Below the pieces are notes generated by a model. That model did no database searches, was not told where the DNA came from, and saw only the letters and a list, made by a program, of their open reading frames with translations. Source: Symbiodinium natans (lineage: Eukaryota; Sar; Dinophyceae; Suessiales; Symbiodiniaceae). From it: a DNA stretch of 64,000 nucleotides. Shown here one piece after another: positions 11,471-22,800 of this stretch. The stretch is taken from positions 110,600 through 174,599 of the forward strand of contig CAJNDS010002739.1 in assembly GCA_905221605.1 (NCBI GenBank), in the 5' to 3' direction. A program made the position numbers and the translations under genes. The first letter of the stretch is position 1; the number at the start of each line of letters is the position of its first letter.

Positions 11471-13437
11471 GCGCCACACTTCGGTCGACCTGACCTGCCA
11501 CGATGTCTCGTGCCTCCCGCAATGCAGTGAGGACGTAGCGGTCCCAGAAACGCGAACACCTCGTCCTCCGCGTGAAGGCGGCTTGAGCCACGCGATAGCG
11601 TACAGTGCCGGAGGTTGTTCGTGAAGTGAACACATGGTCGAATGAATGTTAGGGTACCGGTAGTCGAAAGCCAAGATCGGGAGTTCATGCATCCCTTGTC
11701 AAGTGAACGACAAGTCTCATGCAAGTTTGAGCAGGGGGCGCCAGGTTGCCTTCAGGGGCAAGCTCGAGCACACCGACAAGGGCAACCCCCACAGCATTCC
11801 ATAGCCGGGGCTTGGAAAGACTCAGGCGAAGGTGCGCCCTGGCACACGGGAGACACACCGTACATGGTCGCAGAATGTGGCGCATGCGTGCATTGTGGCG
11901 CGTGCATTGAATAGTGACGTCTCAAACGACGCTCTCTATCAGAAATGTTGCCACGATGCGTCCATGCATAACTTGTGTTGTGACATCGCGCAATGGTCCG
12001 CCCCGGGAAAAAAAGAGCAAATCACAAGTGGCAAAACCGACAAGTAAAGTCAACTGCTTCAACCACACAAAGACCCAGCGCCTGTTTTAAGCTTGCTCTC
12101 AGCTTCCAAGGTCAAGCAGCGTCGCCTCTCACGCCAAGCAGCACTATCCCACCATGTGGGTTGCTGTGCGTCCGCTGACGGTAGTACAAAAGGCGTGCGG
12201 GCCACAAAAAGGAATCGAATGCAGCACGACTCTTGCTGCAAGTAATCATCAAATTTCCGTCAACTGTCGGAAAGGTTATATAATGGTTAATGCTTGCCAC
12301 GATGCAAACGGTGCCAACACACACACGCCCTTGCTGCATGATGATGTACTGTCGCAGCACGCTTGCTCACAGCGCGTGGCCATTCTCCACAACACCAAAA
12401 CACGCAAACCTGGGCAACCATCAACTAAACCAAGGAGCGAAACGTCATCAAGCGAGTCGCCGCGCTTCTTGCTTCCGTCCGCACCGACATTAACGAATGT
12501 TGGCTGCGTGCACTGTTGAGCCACTGGCAACGTAAGCGAGCAGCTCGCACGATGCCACGTCTGTGGAAGATTTCCTCTGTTTCGCGAACAAAACTCATTG
12601 CAGAAGTCGTGGCCTTGCATTCATTGTCGACAAGCTCATTCGTGGCCTTTGTCACAAACGGGATGCTCACTTCCTATAGTGATGCAGCATCGCAAACGCG
12701 GGCACTTGAAGAGCGTCAATCGGAAGTTGAATATGTGCATGTGACGTTCATGCTCGCCAATGTTTTGTGTCAGCGCGTTTGCTTTCCATGAAACAGCTAT
12801 GCCATGACTTGAACTTTCCCCGCAGCCGTGCCACCACCTTTTCCTCCACTCGCACGGTCCCGTGTGCCGCGGCCCCCCCGGCCCAGCTTGCAGACCATCA
12901 GTTCCTGACTATCGTGGTTGTTGCAACATCCAGCATTTCTCCTGCCATCATGCCTACGACCGCTGTAGTCGCTGTCAACTTCGTTAACAATCAACCAAAC
13001 ACACACACACACACACAAGTTTCATCATGGTCGTGGGCACGTGCCGAGTCAACAACCTTGCGACAAAGAGGCGTACTACTCATCAATCATGATGATCCTT
13101 TTCACTTAAGCATGTGTGGAGGGTGTCTTTTCCAGATGGCTGCAGATTGCGGCTGCAAGGACAACAGTACGAAACCCTGCAACCCCCCAAACCCCCTGAC
13201 GCTAAAAGTCCTAAGCCCCCTACACCCCCGAAACGCGAAATCTTAAGCCCCCTACACCCCTTTAAACCCCCAACACCCCTCAGACCCCAAACCATGACTG
13301 GCAAGCAAGGGCAAGGCAAGCGCTGGCCCGATACAACTATGAGTTTAGGGTTTGGGGCTCTGACGGCCCGGACAGCCCCTGTAGCCTAAGTCTAAACCTT
13401 AATATTAACATCTTCCTTCATCCTAAATATATGGTTC
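11471..13437. other. No recognisable gene; short CA repeat and degenerate telomere-like tract
   Basis: (CA)n at 13000-13017. 13180-13290 is C-rich with CCCCTAAAC-like words. No coding family pattern recognised. Confidence 0.4.
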
Positions 13438-13975
13438 AGCGTCGAGCGTCCTGGGCCCCCCCCCCCCCCCCATGGTATCCCCCCCCCCCCCAAGCCTACT
13501 CTACGGTCCCTAAACCCTAAACCCTAAACCCTAAACCCTAAACCCTAAACCCCTAAACCCTAAACCCTAAACCCTAAACCCTAAAACCTAAACCCTAACC
13601 CTAAACCCTAAACCTTAAGTCTTAAACCTTAAACCCTAAACCCTAAAACCTTGAACCCTAAACCCTAACCCTAAAACCAACCCCCAACCACACCACAGGG
13701 GGGGGGGGGGATCATCTTAGTACCCCATCCGCGGGGAAAAAAAACCCTAAACCCTAAACCCCCTAAACCCTAAAAACCTAAACCGTAAACCCTAAACCCT
13801 TAACCCTAAAAACTAAAACCCCTAAAACCTAAAACCCTAAACCCTAAACCCTAAACCTAAACCTAAACCCTAAAAACCTAAAACCAACCAACCACACCAC
13901 AGGGGGGGGGGGGGGGGTACCATGGGGGGGGGGGGGGGGGGGGGTAGGGGGGAGGGGGGGGGGGCCGCCGGGGCT
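13438..13975. repeat. CCCTAAA telomere-like arrays interleaved with poly-C and poly-G
   Basis: Two CCCTAAA-type arrays (about 13508-13680 and 13741-13893) with many length variants (CCTAAA, CCCCTAAA, CCTAAAA). Around them are C-runs at ~13458-13490 and G-runs at 13697-13709 and ~13902-13965. Two G-runs are each preceded by the same word, aaccacaccacaggg. The unit equals the plant/alga/dinoflagellate-type telomere repeat, but unique sequence continues on both sides, so this is interstitial. Confidence 0.85.
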
Positions 13976-15022
13976 GAATCATATATGTCTCCTTTTCCGG
14001 ATACCTTTTTGAGTGGATTTCAATCTTAATAGTGAAGAGAGGAAGAAGTACTTCTCAGTAAATAAGATGAATAAGATACTGACTTAGAAGACTATAGAAG
14101 ATCCATTTACTTTGCACGAGTTGAAACCGGACATCCAGCCAGCCAGCTGAGCCAACTGCCCAACCAGAAGGAGAACCCCAAGGGGGGGGCAGAAACGACG
14201 GCGCAACCTTGACCGCTGGCTTGAACACCACACCTTTGAAACAGGATTTGTAGGTCACTACAACTTTGGATCCGTAGAAAACGTCTCTTGGAGAACACTA
14301 GAGGATGAACAAATTGAGCGTCATAAGGCGTCAAGCAAAACAGGTTAACAGGTTTCGCAAACGATGTCTTTTACGAAGTGGCAAAAAAGGGAACGGTCAA
14401 GATGACATTATCCGGCTTGTTGTACAGACATGCTGCACACACTACAAGGCAGCAACGAGTTCTTGACACATGTACATAAAACCGCAATGTCATCAATGTG
14501 CATCATAGGGTTAAATGCGCGCCGATGCTGTCACGCACTGCATTGCAACTGAGAACCTTCACAAGAAGGCTTTGATATAACTCAGGTAAACTCTTTCAGT
14601 TTCTTAAAAAAATTACTCTTCTTGAACAGTCTAAGTATAAGGAAGTTGTCTGTCACCGAAACAAAGACTACATTGTAAATACACTACGGGCTACACATCA
14701 CACCAATTTATATTGCGTGCAATGTTGAACATGTTTAACCTGGATCCATAGTACGCCAAGAAGGGTGTTGCAGCAGAAAGGATCAGCTTGCCAGAAGTGT
14801 GGACGGCAAGCTGCCAGCGCTCAGTGCGGCAAGCATTCTGGCTGACAACTTGATGTTCCAGATCAAGCAAACCCCTCATTCTTTGAACTTCAACACTTCA
14901 ACCTTGGTTGGATTCAGAAGTGGACGTTGTAAAACACCCTTTCTCCAGACTGAAAAACAAGCCAGTATAAAACTTGCGAACGCCGCAACAAGGGATGATT
15001 CTGCCAGAGGGTCACGCCAGTG
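13976..15022. other. No recognisable gene
   Basis: AT-richer unique sequence with short frames only. Confidence 0.4.
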
Positions 15023-15830
15023 ACTGAGCTCTGGAACCCCTTCATAGGTGGAACGGTCTGAGCTCCGGACCCCTTCATATAGGTGGAACATCCTCCTGGG
15101 CAGGTCTGAGCTCTGGAACCTCTTCATATAGGTGGAACGGTCTGAGCTCCGGACCCTTTCATATAGGGAATGATCTGAGCTCCGGACCCCTTCATATATC
15201 CTCCTGCACAGGTCTGAGCCCTGGAACCCCTTCATATGGTGGAACAAGCTCCTCCTGGGCAGGTCTGAGCTCTGGAACCCTTCATATAGGTGGAACGGTT
15301 TGAGCTCCGGGGTCCTCAAGAAGCTCTCAAGAAGGTCAGAAAGGCTTTGAGCCTTCTCAGCCCCCTTCATTTAGGTAGAATAAATTCCTTCTCAAGAGGT
15401 CCTCAAGAGGTTTTCAAGAGGTTTTCAAGAGGCTTAGAGAGGCTTTGAGCCTTCTTAACACCCTTCAGATAGGTCGAATAAATTTATTCTCAAGAGGTCC
15501 TCAAGAGGCTTTCAAGACTCAAGAGGTCCTCAAGAGGCTTTCAAGAGAAGAGACTCAAAGAGGTTTTGAGCCTTCTCAACCCCCTTCATGTAGGTAGAAT
15601 ACATTCCTTTTCAGGAGGCCCGGTCTGAGCTCCGGACCCCTTCATACAGGTGGAACATCCTCCTGGGCAGGTTTAAGCTCTGGAACCCCTTCATATAGGT
15701 GGAACGGTCTGAGCTCCGGACCCCTTCATATAGGTGGAACATTCTCCTGGGCAGGTCTGAGCTTTGGAACCCTTCATGTAGGTGGAACAGTCTGAGCTCC
15801 GGACTCCTTCATCTAGGTGGAACATCACAC
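15023..15830. repeat. Minisatellite with gagctccggaccccttcata core
   Basis: Repeated blocks of the form ggtctgagctc(c/t)gga(a)ccccttcatataggtggaac, alternating with spacers such as cctcctgggcag. The central part (15300-15620) is instead made of tcaagaggtcctcaagagg-type units. Overall two repeat families are interleaved in a B-A-B pattern. A minus-strand frame (RSSDRSTYMK-like repeats, 14876-15370) simply reads through the repeats and I do not call it a gene. Confidence 0.8.
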
Positions 15831-16380
15831 ATGTGTGACCGTTCGCCATTCAAAATCTGATCTAACTTGGTGGTAAGGTAGGTGATAGAAAATTAGTCAA
15901 GACTTGAACAGAACAGGCCATTTTTGGCTGTAGGCACGCTGACAGCTGAAGATTTCTGGCAACCCAAGAAATGTGCATCAGGGCCTGTGAGTGACATTTT
16001 TTCGTCTCTTCGTGACATGGGTCGACCTGCATCGAACCCAGTGCAGCAGCAGCCTAGTGCGGGCCAGTGGCATGCATACAAAGAGTCTAAAAAGATCTTG
16101 GAAAGGCCAATGAGCATGTTATTTAGCTGGAGAACATTTCCCTGCAAGGGAAGATGCCGTCTGGCCTCACAGCAAACCAATGCTTCTGCGTCCTCCACAC
16201 GAAGGCAACATCTGGGGATGTTTTGTGCTTTCTACATGGAGGCATTGTCACAGGATGCGAAAACTGAACACATCAATGTTTTAAAACCCTGTTGCTCCAT
16301 TCTACCCCAACCAAAAAAAGAACCCTACTCACCAAGGCCCTAAACGGAGGCTTCGTGTGCCTTGGCATGTCGCCTACCTG
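15831..16380. other. Unique flank of the copia insertion, no gene recognised
   Basis: No family pattern seen. The last five bases, acctg (16376-16380), are the left copy of the target-site duplication of the adjacent element. Confidence 0.5.
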
Positions 16381-16780
16381 TGTGAAAGTTCCTGTCTAAG
16401 GACATGTTAACTTTGTTGTCCTGCATGCTGGCTTAGAGTTGTGTGTGTGTAGTTGTAGGAACTCCGTAGTTGTGCCTTGGAGGCTCGACGGGAGTGCTGC
16501 TTTTTGAGTGGGAAAGCCTTTTGAAGTGCTTGAGTTGTAGGGATGTGTGTCTGGAAACTGTAGAAGTGACTGTGCACGTTTTTGCTTGCTTTAGGTGTAG
16601 TTGGGTAGGTCCCGAGAACTCCCACTGACGTTTGAGTTTGTTTTGTGGCTGTGGAGAACACGTGGCAGAGCAGAGTTTTCACCTGTATGTAAAGAGTTTC
16701 ACTGACGAAGCCTCCGGCTTATGACTTTGGCTCAAGTCGTGAGAAAAAAGGGTTCAGCGCGCTGCTGCTGTGTTTTCACA
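16381..16780 (+). repeat. 5' LTR
   Basis: 400 bp with perfect 7-bp inverted ends TGTGAAA/TTTCACA. The 3' half contains tccggcttatgactttggct-caag at 16713-16736, whose last 11 bases (tttggctcaag) equal the 3' end of the dinoflagellate spliced leader. Confidence 0.95.
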
Positions 16781-16798
16781 TGGTAGCGGAGCGTGTGT
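16781..16798 (+). promoter_or_regulatory. Primer-binding site (initiator tRNA-Met-like)
   Basis: tggtagcggagc immediately follows the 5' LTR. TGGTA(g/t)C(a/g)GAGC is the usual copia primer site, complementary to the 3' end of initiator tRNA-Met (…GCTACCA). The dinoflagellate tRNA itself is not in the window. Confidence 0.7.
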
Positions 16799-16823
16799 AG
16801 CACGCTCGTAGAAACTAGAAGCC

Positions 16824-19800
16824 ATGGCTGACCCCGGGCTGTCGACCCCTGTGCCTGAAGACGAAGACGACGAAGCTTTGTTTGGCCCCGGTGGTGCCCA
16901 GGACGGGCAACAACCGCCAACACAACCCCCTGGAGCTTCTGCTCCAGCGGGAGGACCCGCCACGGTCGTCGGACTTGACCCTCAACTCCAGCAGATGATG
17001 GTCCAGATGATGCAGAGTCAGCAAATGATGATGCAGAATCAGCAACAGACACTTCAAGTTCTGGTGGCAAAGATGGAGGCCGACGAGAGAAGGAGACGTG
17101 AGCAGGAAGCATTGTCTGCAGCTGTGAGCAACCCATTTGGGGGTGCTTCAAGTGCAGCAGCTGCTGGAAGTCCCACGGCAAAGGCTTCTGCTCCTCCACC
17201 GGCACCATCACAGAACCTGCATGTTGGAAGTAACCGTGCAGAGAAGTATCTGCCAGCATTGCCGCTCATCGATAATGTGTCGATGGGAAAAGGGCGTGTG
17301 AGAGAGCTGGAGGAGTACCATCGGTGGTGCGAGGTGCTTGCTTCCTGGCTGGCGTTGATAGACGACAACTATGTCAATGAGTTGCGCCAGGCAATGACGC
17401 ATGACCGTGAGATCAAGCAGTCTGACATGGCAGTTCCGGTAGCCTCGCGTTCGGCAAGGTTGTTTTACTACCTGCAACAAAGTCTGCAGAAGTTCGAACG
17501 TGGGATGGAACTGGTGAGAAGCACGTCGATGCGTCAAGGACAAGCTGCTTGTGGTTATGAGGTGATGCGTCAAATGCACCAGACCTTCAGCATTGTCTCT
17601 CGCATGGAGGCCATTGCTGTGAGAGATGAAGCCCTTCGCCTAACTTCGAAGGCGAGTTCGTACAAGCGACCGCTTGACTGCGTCCGCTTCCTTGAGGACG
17701 AGCTTGGGAAGGTAGACCAGAAGCTGCATCGGTTCCCTGAACTGAGGCTTGGAGCATCTGATCGTTCAACCCTTCTTCTTCAATCTGTCAGCCCAGAGTG
17801 TAGGCATTACGTTGTCCTGCATGGAAAGTCTGGGAGCTGGGAGGAACTGGTTGAAAGCATCCGGTTCTACGAGGAGCAAACCCGATTGTGTGATGCTGGT
17901 TCGCTGAATGCAGTTGGGGAGCGCGGCCTCTGCTGGAACTGTGGCAAATCAGGCCATATGAGTTGGCAGTGCCCCGACAAGAGCTCTGGCAAAGGGAAGA
18001 AGAGGGATGAACCGAAAGGTGGAAAGCCTTCTGGTTCCAAGAATCGAGAGAAGAGCCCTAAAGGGAAGGGCAAAGGCAAAGGGAAGACAGACAAAGGAAA
18101 GGGTGGAAAGCCCAAGGGGAAGCCCAAGAACAAAGGAAAGCCCAAGGGCCGAGCTGTGGAAGACGAGCAGTCTGATCAGGTGATGGCAATGCGGTCTCAT
18201 CATCTGAGTGGCTTGGGTCCGGGGACAAGAACTAATGAGCCCAATGAAGCTGAGCCCCCTCGTCTCACCATGACGAACGGAGAGATCGAGAGACTGAACC
18301 AGTCATCCTCTAGGAATAGCTCTTTCGCATGGCTCATTGATAGTGGAGCCACCTGCCACGTGTTGTCAGAGAGTGCGTTGGGTTTTTACGAAGTCGTCAA
18401 GGAGCATTCGGGACCTCTTCCTGTGCTCATGAGTGCTAGCGATACGCCCATGGAATGTGTCAAGTTGGTTGACATTCGGGTGAAGTTTGGGAAGTTGGGG
18501 CCCGTAGTGCTTCAACAGGTCTTGGTTTGCAAGATTGGTTTCAACGTAGTCAGTTCTTGGCAAGCATCCCTTTCGGGATGGAGTACCTGGCTCACCTCAG
18601 AGCCTGGAGCAAGCTGCTTGGTGAAGCAGACGGAACGAGGTTCCTCGATGTGGGTGCCTTTGGTTCGTGAAGCCAGGAGCTGGTGGGCGTTGGCTAAGGA
18701 GATTGGCCCTACCAAGGCAAAGCCGAAAGGAAGAAGAAGCAAAGGGGACTCACCCAAGCCGGGGTGGAGCCCGAACGACGACGCGATGGAAGTGGATAAG
18801 GTGCAGAAGAAGGCACCGACCAACGTAGGAAGAGCATTGGAGGTGACGCCTTTTAAGTTTTTGTTGCGAGCATTTTCAGTGAAGCAACATGTGGGGGAAC
18901 ATGAGCTGCATGAGCATGTTTTTCAGGAGCGTTTGAGTGGATGTGAGCATGCTGCAGTTGCGAAAGTAGGAGTAGACCTGGAAACCCCACCCTCTGCATG
19001 TTGTGCTGAAGCTTTATGTTCCGCCGCAGCTGTTTTGCTTAAGTCTGCAAGCAACACGTCTTTGGAGAAGCAAACCAGTAGGGACACACGCTGTGGAGAC
19101 AAGGGTTTTGAGTGCGTAGGGGTAGGGCCTGTGCCGCTCCAGCCTCAGAGTGTTTGCATTAGGAGTAGGAGTGTCTTGCGTGTAGGACGTAGGAGTGACT
19201 TGCACCCCAGCGCTTGTGTGCCTGAGTGTTTGTTGGGACAGAGTGAAGAGAGGAAGTGTGCCTTTCGGAGCTTGCGTTGGCCAGGAGTGTTTCTGAAAGC
19301 ATTGCTGGTGTTGTGTGCTCTAGGAGTGTTTTGCTCAAAGCCTGGAGCCTTTGTAAGGGACCTTGTAAAGGATGGAGCTTCCGGAAGCCTCGCCTCCGCT
19401 CTGTCTTGTGAACTCCCAAAGTGGGAGTGTGGCCCAGGTGGAAGCCTTTTCGACGAGCATGATTGCTCGTCTTGCGCACCGTTTCGAGGAGGAAGGTCAG
19501 CTGTCTCTTTCGAGGCAGCTTCTCCAAAACATCGACCTTTTTACCTCGACCCCTGGCTCGGTCGAACGGCTGTTGGGGATTCCAGCCTGCCTTGGGGAGT
19601 TGGAGACACAGGAGTTGGTGATCAATACAAGCGGCATTCCGGTGAAGCAACCTATGCTCATTGCCGAGCTGCGAGCCATTGCTGCTCCGACGGTGGACCA
19701 GTCGGTTTTGACGGACACCCTCGTCGAAGAGCACGACCGTCGTGCAGAGTATGCAAGGTATGGCTATGTTTTGACCACCATGGGGGTGGTAGTCGCCGAT

Positions 19801-22800
19801 GTGACTGCTACCATCCGCCAACCGCACCTTCCATGCGAGCAAAGGGGGTACTGGCGCAACAATCAGGTTGGCATCCAGCTCACCTTGAAGAAATTCCTTC
19901 TGTACCTGGAGGCGATTCGAGAGTTGCGGTGCCATCCTGCTCAATACCAGTTGTTCGAGGCAGGGCTAGCAAGCATTCTGCCAAACGAGCTCAAGGTCGA
20001 GCGTGTGCCGGCTGCCGACTTGAGAGCGCTTTTGGCGGACGTGCTCGTCCAGAGCAACCGCCGGGTGACCTTGGCTGCTCAACCGCCAACTATAATACCG
20101 GATGTTGCACCATCCGCGTCGGGTGGCACGGCACCGCCTCTTCACAAAAGTGCCCCAGCTCCACCTCCTTCGGGGTGGGCTTTGCTCAACCAAGCGCGTG
20201 CAAAAGCCGAGGCAATGATTCGATTGCATGCCGACATGAAGAGAGCTGCAACAGCCGAGGTGGCTCCATCATCGTCGACGGGCCCCGCTTTTCCACCAGG
20301 GCCTCCGGCTTTCTTGCCGTTCAGCCCTCCTTCCCCGCTTACGCCGTCCGTTTTTTCCTATGCTCCATCTTCGGCACCAGGCACGCCTATGGAAGCAGGC
20401 ATGCCTCTAACTCCGCCTCCTCTACCTCCTCCATCTTGGGCACCAGGCACGCCTATGGAAGCAAGCCTGCCTATACCTCCGCCTCCTCTACCTCCTCCAT
20501 CGACACCGCACCCAGATACATTGAGGGAGCTTGCGGGCGAGGTTCCAATGGAGGTCGAGATGCCGATGACGCCCGTGGAGGCATTCGGTGCCCCTGGGAC
20601 CCCTATGGACGTGAGTTCCGAGGTTGCAAGGGAGCCAATGGTCGGTGGGATTGGAAGTCCGGGGAGCGCTTCTCCTTTGACCCCGCCGGCAGAGACGAGT
20701 ATGGTGGTTCCAAATCCACCGATGGACAATTCGGATGTGGGAAACTCGGGCTCCGAGATGGATTGATATGCTTGGGTATGGGCCCTGAGGGCCTAAAAGC
20801 CGGGCATGAGTTGCTCCGATCTTCGCTGCAATGCACAAAATTGGTAGGAGTAGGTCTGAAAGCCCTGCTGTTTGCAGTAGGAGACTGGGTATGTGCATTA
20901 GGAGGTAGGGTAGGAGCGTTTGAGTGCTTGGTAGGTGACTGTGAGTGCAGCCTGCCTGCCGCGAATGGGTCTGCACACTGTCCCTCTGTGCCCAGGTCTT
21001 CATGGAAAGGAAGCAGTGCCTTGGCTTTAGGGTTGGTTCTGGGTTTGGTTTTCAGAGGTTGGCTGCGTAGGTGTGTGCAGCTTTTGAGTGTGCGCCGTAG
21101 GAGTAGGCTGAAGTTTGTGCGTGTAACTTTGGTAGGACGTGTGCCCCGTAGGTCTTGGAGTGTTGTGCGCCGCCTGTTGTTTTTGCGTGGCGTGCTTGCT
21201 TGTGAGTTGAAAGCTGAGCCTACGGGCGAGGAAGCAAAAGGGCCAATGATGAAACGTTGGCGTGCCTTGAAGAAGTGGGCCTTGTGTGGGCTTGGGTCCC
21301 TGCGGGGGTCCGAGCAAAAGAAGGCCGTGGCACGTTCTGAGGCCCTGCGTATGCTGGCTGGTTTGCCGACCCCGGTTGTTGTGAATTCGGAGTCGGAGGA
21401 AGAGTTGATTCCTGATCCGTTGGAAGCTGAACTTGCGAAACCCAGCGGAAGTGAACCCCCTAGGCCCTCCGATGTTCGAAAGAAACCCCGTGTGGAGAAT
21501 GTTCCCTCAGGTGAACCGGGTGCCCTGAGTTCCCCGGAGGTGGTGAGCGATGCTCTGGATCCTGAGGTTCCGGTCTATTTGACCTCGGAGCGGCTGAAGG
21601 CGCACCGAAATAAGGGCCATCAACCTTATCTTAGTTGCTGTGACACATGTCAAAGCGCTAGAGGGAGAGTGCCGGCTCGTAGGAAGCACATGAAACACCA
21701 CCACGGACCCGGAGAGTTGCAAGTCGACTTTGGATTTTTCGGAAAGAATGTTCGTTTCCTTCTCATGGTTCATGTGGTGTCGGGGTACATACATACCGTG
21801 GTCTTAGGACCTGAGGATGAAGTGCCCGCTGTATCGGTTTGCAAAGCCTTTACGGAAATGGGATTGAGTGGATTGGACATTGTTGTCCACGGGGACCAAG
21901 AAAATCTCCTCGAGAGTGTTTTCCGCAATGCAGCGAAACACCGGACATTCGGGGGGAGGTCAATGCACTGGGTCCCGTTCGCGATAAACAGACCTCAAGC
22001 GAAGGGCATCGTTGAACGCCATGTTTGCCTTGTGAAAGAAGCGTTCTGGTCTGTTTGGCTGGGCTTAGAAGAGCGTGTAGGTGAAAAGTTGCCTCTAGGG
22101 AGCCATCTGTTTGTTGAGGCCATGAGGTACTCTGTGAGGATGCATAACTTGTTTCATGTGTCCAAGGAACACAGCACGCCGTTGGAGAGACTGCGTGGGT
22201 CGACAGTTCAGCCAGTGAAGAGCTGTGAGTTTGGGGTTGTGGGCTTTGGGAAGCCTCAGAAGGACTACCCAGAGCACCGCGGAAAGCGCTTGGTGAGGGC
22301 ACTCTATGTAGGACCTCACGGTGCTAATGGATCCGGGATTCGGGTCTTTGTTCCAATAGGTATTGGAAAGCCCCCTCGTTTGGAAATCTTCAGCTCTTTT
22401 CGTGCCAAAGATCCAGTGGAGTTTGACAAAGCTGCTTTGCGTGACCTTCGAGGTAATAAGGAAGACCCTGAAAGACCCATCAAGTTCGATGTTCCAATCG
22501 ATGGTCCGAGTCCGCCGCTTGATTCCCCAAATCTCCCTGAAGGAAGTCTTGAGTTTCCTGTTGAACGCACCGAACCACCTGCTCTTGAGGGCCCTGAAGC
22601 AATGGAAGAAGAAGGAGAGTTGGATGGGTATTCTCCGGATTTTTCGGACGTGCCTGAAGAAACAGGCATGGAGGTTGAGCCTCCCGGAGGTGTAGGTCTT
22701 GAGGACCTCGACGCCCCTATGGATCCAGGAGAAGACGATGCCATGGAAGAGGGCCTGACGTGGCTCTATGAGCATGGCATTAGGCAACTCTTTGATGGGC

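Noticed and set aside
11002-11724. 240-codon minus-strand frame
   Set aside because: Overlaps a plus-strand fragment with better LINE-like pattern; its own reading is Arg/Leu/Pro-rich without motifs.
15023-15830. Repeat block considered as a CRISPR array
   Set aside because: Units are variable and spacers are themselves repeats; eukaryotic context and no cas genes.
19159-19944. 261-codon minus-strand frame inside the copia element
   Set aside because: Antisense to two plus-strand frames, no family pattern, His/Arg-rich shadow composition.
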